Positions 1 through 4,965 of a stretch of DNA of 7,851 nt are shown in pieces. Where the stretch lies: NCBI GenBank assembly GCA_945873715.1, contig CAMCFL010000126.1, positions 1 through 7,851 on the forward strand. The letters run 5' to 3'. Every line of letters starts with the position of its first letter. The stretch's first letter is position 1. The translations under genes were made by a program, and so were the position numbers. The notes beneath the pieces were generated by a model that was not told the DNA's origin, ran no database searches, and saw only the letters and a program-made list of their open reading frames with translations. This DNA comes from Akkermansia muciniphila. Its GTDB lineage: Bacteria > Verrucomicrobiota > Verrucomicrobiia > Limisphaerales > UBA9464.

Positions 1-103
1 CCACCAGCAGTTCGATCAGGGTGAAGGCTGCCGGCCGGGAAAGGGCAGGCCGTCCGGTCCTCCGGTCGCTCGCCCGTCCCGAGAAGGAGACGAAGCGGTT
101 CAT
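1..103 (-). CDS. Pseudopilin-like protein with type IV prepilin N-terminal signal (partial, runs off left edge)
   Basis: I read this directly on the minus strand. ATG at 103-101 opens a frame that stays open to the window edge (34 codons). It encodes a basic 26-residue leader (MNRFVSFSGR...RPAA) followed by FTLIELLV. That is the prepilin peptidase/N-methylation motif: cleavage is expected between Ala26 and Phe27, with the conserved Glu at mature position 5. The -1 residue is Ala instead of the usual Gly. Such proteins are inner-membrane prepilins or pseudopilins of type II secretion or type IV pilus-like systems. In PVC-group bacteria many are large secreted proteins of unknown role. The start overlaps the stop of the upstream gene as ATGA, so translation is probably coupled. 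The body lies outside the window, so the subfamily cannot be told. Confidence 0.8.
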   Translation of the reverse strand, partial: MNRFVSFSGRASDRRTGRPALSRPAAFTLIELLV

Positions 104-747
104 CGGGGACCCGTGGGCCGACGCCGGCGGAAGCCGCCGCCCGTTTCCATCGATCGTTGCAGTTCTTCGACCAACGGCTGCAGCTGCGCCTTGGTATCCG
201 CTGATCCCTCATCCATGAAGGTCTTGATGCCCTTCGAAACCAGCCGTTCACGCGCCTCGGGTGGAAGACTGGCGAAGGGATCCTCCCCCGCGCCGCCCGC
301 CCCTCCGGGATCGCCCGCTCCGTCCGTCTGCTGTCGGGCCTCCCGCAGGCGCCGCAGGGAATCTTCCAGGGTGCGACGTCGCTGGGACTCCGGCATCTGT
401 TCGAAGGCGGACATCATCTGGGTAATGCCGGTGGGCAGGGTGAGATCGAGTAGTTCCGCCTTCTCCGCTTCCGTCATCTGCTGGAGCCATCCCCGCCATT
501 CAGCGGCCATCCGCGCCTCCCGACGATCGTCCGGCTTGAGCCGGTTCAGCAGGTCCGCCAGTTGCCGCAGCACCCGACGCCGTTCCTCGGGCGAGAGTTT
601 GGACAGGTCGGTGGACTGGAGCAGTGCACGGACCTTGTCCGGGGTGGGTTTCAGGTGGCGCACGACGGCGAATCCGGCGAGCGCGAACAACCATGCCGCC
701 ACCAGGCCGGCCAGGGCGAACCACAGCGGTCGTAAACGGGGAGACAC
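100..747 (-). CDS. Hypothetical membrane-anchored helical protein (about 215 aa)
   Basis: I do not recognise this family. Residues 8-29 (LWFALAGLVAAWLFALAGFAVV) are one N-terminal transmembrane segment after a short Arg-rich N-terminus. The rest is charged and strongly helical, predicted to be cytoplasmic or periplasmic depending on orientation. A Gly/Ala-rich linker (residues 143-154) separates a long helical part from a shorter C-terminal helical part, and the tail is Arg-rich (FRRRR). No catalytic motif is visible. The start is uncertain. The frame stays open far upstream, through the antisense of the tRNA gene, but protein-like sequence begins at GTG 747 or GTG 756. Neither has a good Shine-Dalgarno. 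The stop overlaps the start of the downstream pseudopilin-like gene by 4 nt (ATGA), which suggests a functional pairing, perhaps regulation or assembly of the secreted product. That role is inference. Confidence 0.7.
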   Translation of the reverse strand: MSPRLRPLWFALAGLVAAWLFALAGFAVVRHLKPTPDKVRALLQSTDLSKLSPEERRRVLRQLADLLNRLKPDDRREARMAAEWRGWLQQMTEAEKAELLDLTLPTGITQMMSAFEQMPESQRRRTLEDSLRRLREARQQTDGAGDPGGAGGAGEDPFASLPPEARERLVSKGIKTFMDEGSADTKAQLQPLVEELQRSMETGGGFRRRRPTGPR

Positions 748-813
748 TGCCCGCACCGTAGAATTGGTGCCAGGATTCCACCAGTGGAAAGCCGGATGAC
801 GGGGAAGGGGGAC

Positions 814-919
814 GCAACTTGAGTTTGTAATGGATGTAGGCCGCCTGCCCTCAGGCGGCGATGAGTCAGCGCCCGCCGAGGGCAGCGGGCCTACACCCGT
901 GACAACAAACTCAAGATGC
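814..919. repeat. Nested inverted-repeat element (REP-doublet or MITE-like)
   Basis: The outer arms 814-828 and 905-919 are inverted repeats matching at 14 of 15 positions, of which 11 bp (818-828/905-915) are perfect. Inside them, 835-852 and 878-895 are a second inverted pair matching at 16 of 18. Each inner half is itself a hairpin. On the plus strand GCCGCC/GGCGGC at 840-845/854-859 encloses TGCCCTCA. On the minus strand GCCCGC/GCGGGC at 890-885/876-871 encloses TGCCCTCG. The two positions where the stems differ are swapped on both sides, so both hairpins are kept. The centre holds the palindrome TGAGTCA (862-868). The layout resembles REP doublets (BIMEs) or a small non-autonomous element. 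There is no coding capacity. Presence of other genomic copies is expected but cannot be seen here. Confidence 0.65.
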
Positions 920-934
920 ACCCGGGAAATGGGA

Positions 935-963
935 TTGCCCGACGGAGTCGCTCCGCCTAGACA
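935..963 (+). promoter_or_regulatory. Possible sigma70-type promoter of tRNA-Arg (weak)
   Basis: TTGCCC (935-940) and TAGACA (958-963) are separated by 17 bp and would start transcription a few bases before the tRNA at 978. Each box matches the consensus at only 3 of 6 positions. The spacer also contains a small perfect hairpin, CGGAG/CTCCG (943-947/951-955). The placement is right but the match is poor. Confidence 0.2.
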
Positions 964-977
964 GACACCGTCCTTCG

Positions 978-1054
978 GCGCCCGTAGCTCAGTTGGATAG
1001 AGCATCCGCCTTCTAAGCGGACGGTCATTGGTTCGAGTCCAATCGGGCGCACCA
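978..1054 (+). tRNA. tRNA-Arg (anticodon TCT)
   Basis: A full cloverleaf can be folded by hand. The acceptor stem is GCGCCCG (978-984) with CGGGCGC (1044-1050). The D arm is GCTC/GAGC (987-990/1000-1003). The anticodon stem is TCCGC/GCGGA (1005-1009/1017-1021), with anticodon TCT at 1012-1014. The T arm is ATTGG/CCAAT around TTCGAGT (1027-1043). The discriminator A (1051) and an encoded CCA (1052-1054) follow. The TCT anticodon reads AGA/AGG arginine codons, which are rare in a GC-rich genome. It is a candidate integration site, because phage packaging genes begin about 1.5 kb downstream. Confidence 0.97.
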
Positions 1055-1063
1055 TTCAAACCC

Positions 1064-1093
1064 CCTGAAAACCTCAAGAAATCAGGTTTTTTT
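1064..1093 (+). terminator. Possible Rho-independent terminator after tRNA-Arg
   Basis: CCTGA (1064-1068) pairs with TCAGG (1082-1086), immediately followed by seven T (1087-1093). A competing pairing, AAAACCT/AGGTTTT (1068-1074/1084-1090), is also possible. The stem is short and the loop is large (13 nt), so this is a weak terminator call supported mainly by the T run and its position 10 bp after the tRNA. Confidence 0.4.
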
Positions 1094-1330
1094 GAAGGAT
1101 TCCCGTCCTGAGTCCCAATGACGGCGAATCCCCGGCAGTTGCCAGTTTTGCCGCGTTAAGTGACAACCGGTGACAACCGTCAGCGGCAGGATGGCCATTC
1201 CTTGGCCCCGGTGGATCCGGTCACCAACCCATTCCCGACCCGCAGAACAGGCCCGCCACGGCATCCTGTTTCCTCCCGGGTGTCATGCGCTGCCGTCCAT
1301 GTCCATGGCGTGAGGATGGAGCAGGCGATG
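1094..1330. other. Intergenic stretch with no convincing gene; contains a 10-bp tandem repeat
   Basis: Open frames exist on both strands here, but none has protein-like composition or a usable ribosome-binding site. The only structure I see is two perfect adjacent copies of GTGACAACCG (1160-1179). If the prophage integrated at the tRNA, this would be the first phage DNA or the junction scar, but nothing in the sequence proves that. Confidence 0.5.
1160..1179. repeat. Two-copy 10-bp tandem direct repeat (GTGACAACCG)
   Basis: Positions 1160-1169 and 1170-1179 are identical and adjacent. They lie about 105 bp after the tRNA, in DNA without a gene. This could be a protein-binding site or chance; two copies only. 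Confidence 0.5.
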
Positions 1331-1366
1331 GAAAAGGAAAAGCCGGTGAGCACTCGCCCACCGGCT
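1331..1366 (-). terminator. Rho-independent terminator behind the 88-aa minus-strand gene
   Basis: On the minus strand, AGCCGGTG (1366-1359) pairs perfectly with CACCGGCT (1348-1341) across a 10-nt loop, followed by the T-rich run TTTCCTTTTC (1340-1331). The hairpin is GC-rich and the T tract lies only on the minus-strand side, so it terminates minus-strand transcription. It starts 73 bp after the stop of the gene at 1439-1705 and supports that gene being real. A second register (GGTGAGC/GCTCACC, 1345-1351/1364-1370) is mutually exclusive. Confidence 0.65.
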
Positions 1367-1438
1367 CACCTACATGAGTGGGGCGGACTCCTCAGAACGC
1401 CCCCTGCGGTAACCAGCCGCAGATTCAGCCCCCAGCAG

Positions 1439-1705
1439 TTACGCCGGGGAAATTTCACTCTCACCGATCAACGGACGCACGATCCGGTCAACGCTGGTGC
1501 AGTACGGTCGCCAGTTGGAACCCTCGGCCTGCGCGTCAGCCATGGATTCAACCTGCGCCTTCAATGCGTCAACCGCGACGCTCACAGCGGCAACGCAGGG
1601 ATCGCCGGCCACCATGGTCTCGACGTCAGCACCCGGCAGGAAGCTGGCGATGCGCTCCGCGGTCTCCGTCTTGAGTGTCACCAGTCCCGCTCCCACCGCC
1701 GTCAT
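1439..1705 (-). CDS. Hypothetical small protein (88 aa)
   Basis: I do not recognise this protein. It begins at ATG 1705 and ends with TAA. It is moderately acidic, with an Ala/Val-rich, probably helical middle (about residues 33-62) and two Cys (37 and 69), but no transmembrane segment and no known motif. Third codon positions are mostly G or C, like the surrounding genes, and a good terminator lies 73 bp downstream, so I consider it a real gene. The Shine-Dalgarno is poor: a strong AGGAGG sits 28-33 bases upstream of the ATG, too far away, with no standard start between. The reading frame is open upstream, so a non-canonical earlier start (ACG at about 1726 or 1723) is conceivable. It is transcribed away from the phage late genes. 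Regulator, prophage accessory protein or host protein are all possible. Confidence 0.5.
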   Translation of the reverse strand: MTAVGAGLVTLKTETAERIASFLPGADVETMVAGDPCVAAVSVAVDALKAQVESMADAQAEGSNWRPYCTSVDRIVRPLIGESEISPA

Positions 1706-1839
1706 TCGCTTGGATCTGGTGGACGTCGTTCGTCCTCCTGTTGCTGATGTCGTACGCCCGGCTTCATCGTCCCAAGCGTCTGAGCCGCGGGTCGATCTGG
1801 TTCAACCCGGTGACCGGGAGCACGACCGTGTACCTGTAA
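1675..1839 (+). CDS. Possible small single-pass membrane protein (54 aa)
   Basis: GTG 1675 follows directly after an in-frame stop (TGA 1672-1674), and the frame ends at TAA 1837-1839. The predicted peptide has a Pro-rich start (SPVPLPPPSF), a hydrophobic Trp/Leu-rich segment (about residues 11-27: WIWWTSFVLLLLM), a basic stop-transfer stretch (RLHRPKRLSR) and the tail FNPVTGSTTVYL. Topology would be N-out/C-in by the positive-inside rule. Third codon positions are overwhelmingly G/C, which favours coding. Against it, there is no Shine-Dalgarno, the start is GTG, and the first 31 bp overlap the start of the minus-strand 88-aa gene head-to-head. A shorter form from ATG 1747 would lose the membrane segment. 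Its size would fit a small phage membrane protein such as a holin or an immunity peptide, but no family is recognised. Confidence 0.35.
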   Translation: MSPVPLPPPSFAWIWWTSFVLLLLMSYARLHRPKRLSRGSIWFNPVTGSTTVYL

Positions 1840-1899
1840 TCCATCTATTACTTGGAGCTTGAATGGCTTCGAGGTTGGTTATCCTTGGATGAATTGGCA

Positions 1900-1927
1900 T
1901 TGACACTGCCGATTCGAGAAGTTGAAT
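1900..1927 (+). promoter_or_regulatory. Sigma70-type promoter of the 183-aa secreted-protein gene
   Basis: A perfect -35 box TTGACA (1900-1905) is followed, after 16 bp, by TTGAAT (1922-1927; 4 of 6 to TATAAT). Transcription would start around 1934-1936, which coincides with the chosen ATG at 1936, so the mRNA could be leaderless or nearly so. An independent promoter fits an acquired cargo gene. Confidence 0.4.
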
Positions 1928-1935
1928 CGCAGGGG

Positions 1936-2487
1936 ATGAGACGCTTTTCTACCCTTGCCGCCTTCTCTTTGATCGTTGAGTTGGCACTTCGTGTCGCCGC
2001 TCAGGAGACCGTCGTAACCTACGTTGCCAAGCCCGCGCTCCAGGTTCCGCCCTATATTTCTGAAACCACGTTCGAGTTTAAGACAAATCAAGTGGTCACC
2101 GTGGTTGGGGCAACTGGAGACTCCATGTTTCCGGGTGAGGTCGAGTTGCATTTCGGAGGTGGGGTCATCGTTCGTGGCGGAGGGCCGACTGCGGGGGGTT
2201 TTGAGACACCGATCAAGCTTGGTCACAAGTATGCCGGCTTGACGAAGATCGTGGCAAAGAATAGCTCTCTCAATGGGTACGCATTCACTCTTGCTGTTTC
2301 CGAACCCGGAAAGGACCCGACCAGTGTGCCGACGGGTACTGTCGTCATCCCCAGCGACTCTGCCGGTCCAGTGCGAATCGTCCTTGAATCGAGCACTGAT
2401 CTCGTGAACTGGGTTGAGGCCAATCCCGGAACTTACGCCAAGGACCACCCTAACCGATTCTTCCGTGTTCGCGCCGTTAACCAATAG
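1936..2487 (+). CDS. Secreted hypothetical protein with verrucomicrobial-type C-terminus (183 aa)
   Basis: I chose ATG 1936 because it begins a signal peptide: MRRF, a hydrophobic core at about residues 6-20, and AAQ at 21-23 with likely cleavage after Ala22. The frame is open further upstream to a TTG at 1852, but that extension would bury the signal. The mature protein is beta-rich. Its end, residues 149-181 (VLESSTDLVNWV, then RFFRVRA), matches a C-terminal pattern I associate with exported proteins of Verrucomicrobiota. The cellular role is unknown. Composition is about 50% G+C against about 65% in the neighbouring phage genes, and it has its own likely promoter, so it looks horizontally acquired. 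A purine run (AGGGG) abuts the ATG, too close for a normal ribosome-binding site. It stops at TAG 2485; reading beyond it gives HNQVTGSTLYL before TGA 2521. Confidence 0.75.
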   Translation: MRRFSTLAAFSLIVELALRVAAQETVVTYVAKPALQVPPYISETTFEFKTNQVVTVVGATGDSMFPGEVELHFGGGVIVRGGGPTAGGFETPIKLGHKYAGLTKIVAKNSSLNGYAFTLAVSEPGKDPTSVPTGTVVIPSDSAGPVRIVLESSTDLVNWVEANPGTYAKDHPNRFFRVRAVNQ

Positions 2488-2540
2488 CACAATCAGGTGA
2501 CCGGCTCGACGCTGTATCTTTGACGTGTCCGCGTAGGCGT

Positions 2541-3206
2541 ATGGCGGAGAGCGCCACGCCAACGCCTGAACCCGGTACCTTCCGGCCTGAATTCCTCGAC
2601 AAGGAACAGGCCGAACTCCTGCTACGCGCCCACAAGCGAGCCATCCTCAAGCATGCCACCTCGGGCAAGCCGCTCCCCGCGGCGACGGTCAAGCAGGTCA
2701 TGTCGGTGTTGGCCGGCGGCGAGTCCACGGACCCGCCCTTCGCCAAGAACCAGGTCGAGTTGGCGGGGATCCTCGGGGTGAACCGCCGGACGGTTTCCCG
2801 GTACCTGAAGGTCGAAGGGAATCCAGGGACCCGACCCGATGGGCGGTACGACGTCGTTGCCTGGCGTCGGTTCCTGGCGGACGCCGGTGCGATCGAGGAG
2901 GAGGACGCCGATGCCTCCAGCCTCAAGGCCCGTTTGGTGGCGGTCCAGATCGAGAAGATCGAGCACGCCCTTGGGGTGTCCCGGGGGGAGTACTGGTCGC
3001 GAACCGAGGTGCAGAAGTGGTGCGCCGAACTGGCGGCCGCTGTCCGGAAGGTGGTCACGCAGATCCACCTGGTTGCCCCCTCGGTGGTCGGCGTCTCCGT
3101 CCCGGAGGCGGAAGCCCGCTTGAAGGACCTGGAAGACGAGATCATGCGTCAGTTGCACCAGATCGGGGCCCGGGTCGGGAATCCAGCGAATGAACCCGGT
3201 AGCTGA
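2541..3206 (+). CDS. Phage terminase small subunit (Nu1-like)
   Basis: This is the DNA-recognition subunit of the packaging motor, which binds the packaging site and recruits the large subunit. The 221-aa product has a winged helix-turn-helix at about residues 68-112 (QVELAGILGVNRRTVSRYLK, then the GRYDVVAWRRFL wing). A coiled-coil-like helix follows (about 128-148: LKARLVAVQIEKIE), then a YWSRTEVQKW...RKVVTQI helical region, typical of Nu1-type small terminases. The first 65 residues are an extra N-terminal part without a recognised domain. I chose ATG 2541; an in-frame TTG lies 21 bp upstream, at the end of the VTGSTLYL stretch. The Shine-Dalgarno is weak (TAGGCG). The gene overlaps terL by 17 nt. 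Lambda Nu1 is 181 aa, so this one is longer. Confidence 0.85.
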   Translation: MAESATPTPEPGTFRPEFLDKEQAELLLRAHKRAILKHATSGKPLPAATVKQVMSVLAGGESTDPPFAKNQVELAGILGVNRRTVSRYLKVEGNPGTRPDGRYDVVAWRRFLADAGAIEEEDADASSLKARLVAVQIEKIEHALGVSRGEYWSRTEVQKWCAELAAAVRKVVTQIHLVAPSVVGVSVPEAEARLKDLEDEIMRQLHQIGARVGNPANEPGS

Positions 3207-4965
3207 ATGCTTCTCCGCGAGCCTTCGGCCCCCCGACCGACGACCCCCATGGCAGTGGTGCGAACAGCATGTCGTCGTCGACAACACGTCGCCGATGCCC
3301 GGTCCGTGGCGGTCGGACTCCTCCCCCTGGGTGCGCGGACCAATGGAGGAGTTCGCAAACAATCACGTCTCGGAGATCGCGATCCAATGCAGCGCCCAGT
3401 CGTCGAAGACGCAGACCATCATGGCGCTGGCCTGCTGGGCCATTGCCGAGGATCCAGGCCCAGGCATGTGGGTGATGGCCGCGAAGGACGAAGCGAAGCA
3501 GTTCGTCCGGGACCGACTTGGCCCAACCTTCGAGTCCTGTGGTCCGGTCGCCGAATCCCTGCTGGCGTCCGAATCCAGCGAGTTCCAGTTCACGAGCATG
3601 CCGTTCTACGTCGTCGGGGCGGGGTCCCCGTCGAAGCTCCAGTCGAAGCCCATCCGCTGGCTGTTCCTGGATGAAGTCCGCAACTACCCGCCCGGGGCCC
3701 TGGACACCGTCTTGAAACGTACCCGCGCCTTCTGGAATGCCCGGACCGTCATCATCTCGACCCCCGACCGGGAAGGCGACGCCGTGGACCGCGCCTTCAA
3801 GGCCGGGGACCAGCGGGTGTTCCACATCACCTGCCCGAAGTGCACCGCGCTTCAACCGCTGGTCTGGGAGCAACTCAAGTGGGACACCAACGAGACCACT
3901 CGCCCGGCCGGCCAGTGGGACTTCGACCGGCTGACGGCTTCGATCCGGTACGAGTGCAATGCCTGCGGGCACGCCATCCGGGACACGCCGGCGGAACGGC
4001 AGGCTCTCGCTCGGGGTGGCCGGTACGTTGCGATGAATCCCCACGCTCCGCGGCATCGGGTGTCGTTCAAGTGGAACGCGCTGTTGCCCTGGTGGGTCCG
4101 GTGGCGGTCCCTGGTCGAGGAGTTCCTCCGTGCCCGGGCCGCAGCGAAGAACGGGGATGTCTCCCCGATGAAGACCTTCGTGAACGAGAGCCTCGGGGAG
4201 CCGTGGCGGGACGAGTTGGGGGAGATCGAGGACTTCGAGTTCCTGCTCGAGCGCCGGGGCGAGTACCGATTCGGCGAGACGTGGCCCGACGAACTATGCC
4301 GCTTCATGGGGGTGGATCGCCAGGCCAAGGGCGGCGAGCACTACTACTACGTGGTCCGCGCCTTCGGTCCCGGCGGACAAACCCGGCTGGTCACCTACGG
4401 CCGGTGCAACTCCCAGATCGAGCTGGAGGCCATCGCCCAGCACCAGAACGTCCCGGCGTCGAACTGTCTGATCGACTCGGGTTTCAAGGCGTCGGACGTG
4501 TACCGGTTCTGCCGGAAGACCGGCTGGAAACCCACCAAGGGCGACGCCGCGGACTTCTTCCTTCGACGCGATCCCAGGACGAACAAGAACTTTCGCAGTC
4601 TATGGGATAAGACTCGGGTGGATCCAGCCGCCGGCACGGCTATGGTGGGACGCGGGAAGCTCCTCCCGCTCTACCGGTTTTCCTCGAACGGAATGAAGGA
4701 TCTGCTGCTCGAGTACCTGACCGGGACGTTCCCGGGGTGGTCGGTACCCAGGGACGTCGGCCGGGATTACCTGAAGCAGCTCTCGGCCGAGCATCGCGTC
4801 GAGGAACGGGACGTTCGGGGCCACGTCCGGTATCGGTGGCACCAGCGCCACGAGGACAACCACTATCTGGACTGCGAGTTGCAGGTGATGATGGTCGGGT
4901 TGGTGACGCGGTTGGTTGGAGCGACGCGGAATGCTAGTTGTCTCGATAGACCCAGATATTCATAG
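3190..4965 (+). CDS. Phage terminase large subunit (GpA family)
   Basis: This is the ATPase-nuclease that cuts concatemeric DNA and drives it into the procapsid. In the 591-aa product, the ATPase half shows a deviant Walker A, SAQSSKTQ (68-75, Lys73), Walker B LFLDE (158-162) and the coupling motif STP (190-192). A zinc-binding pair of knuckles follows: CPKC (215-218) and CNAC (256-259). The C-terminal RNase H-like nuclease shows MGVD (Asp376), LIDSG (Asp429) and a late acidic site, NHYLD (Asp561). All are in the order expected for GpA terminases. The start at 3190 overlaps terS by 17 nt and keeps the family's N-terminal region. Lambda GpA is 641 aa. The last ten or so residues (ASCLDRPRYS) are encoded by DNA antisense to the end of the next gene, so the native C-terminus was probably replaced. 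Confidence 0.95.
   Translation: MNPVAECFSASLRPPDRRPPWQWCEQHVVVDNTSPMPGPWRSDSSPWVRGPMEEFANNHVSEIAIQCSAQSSKTQTIMALACWAIAEDPGPGMWVMAAKDEAKQFVRDRLGPTFESCGPVAESLLASESSEFQFTSMPFYVVGAGSPSKLQSKPIRWLFLDEVRNYPPGALDTVLKRTRAFWNARTVIISTPDREGDAVDRAFKAGDQRVFHITCPKCTALQPLVWEQLKWDTNETTRPAGQWDFDRLTASIRYECNACGHAIRDTPAERQALARGGRYVAMNPHAPRHRVSFKWNALLPWWVRWRSLVEEFLRARAAAKNGDVSPMKTFVNESLGEPWRDELGEIEDFEFLLERRGEYRFGETWPDELCRFMGVDRQAKGGEHYYYVVRAFGPGGQTRLVTYGRCNSQIELEAIAQHQNVPASNCLIDSGFKASDVYRFCRKTGWKPTKGDAADFFLRRDPRTNKNFRSLWDKTRVDPAAGTAMVGRGKLLPLYRFSSNGMKDLLLEYLTGTFPGWSVPRDVGRDYLKQLSAEHRVEERDVRGHVRYRWHQRHEDNHYLDCELQVMMVGLVTRLVGATRNASCLDRPRYS

Noticed and set aside
113..799. Long plus-strand open frame opposite the membrane-protein gene
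   Set aside because: Ser/Arg-rich composition typical of the antisense of a GC-rich gene; the minus strand has the transmembrane segment, helical pattern and an ATGA junction.
748..1077. N-terminal extension of the minus-strand membrane protein to ATG 1077 (about 325 aa)
   Set aside because: The extension is the antisense of tRNA-Arg and of the hairpin element (the familiar WTRTNDRPLRRR-type tRNA-antisense peptide); protein-like sequence starts only at about 747-756.
1160..1747. 195-aa plus-strand open frame
   Set aside because: Low-complexity His/Arg/Ser-rich content, no ribosome-binding site, and it crosses both a terminator hairpin and the better-supported minus-strand gene.
1852..1935. 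Upstream TTG start of the secreted-protein gene
   Set aside because: It would place 28 non-conserved residues before a clear signal peptide and would lie upstream of the best promoter.
1879..2562. 227-aa minus-strand open frame opposite the secreted-protein gene
   Set aside because: No domain pattern or start signal; the plus strand has a signal peptide and a recognisable C-terminal ending.
2485..4965. Amber (TAG) recoding as a phage alternative genetic code
   Set aside because: terL, the membrane gene and the secreted-protein gene all end at TAG at plausible ends, and the long genes contain no internal in-frame TAG.
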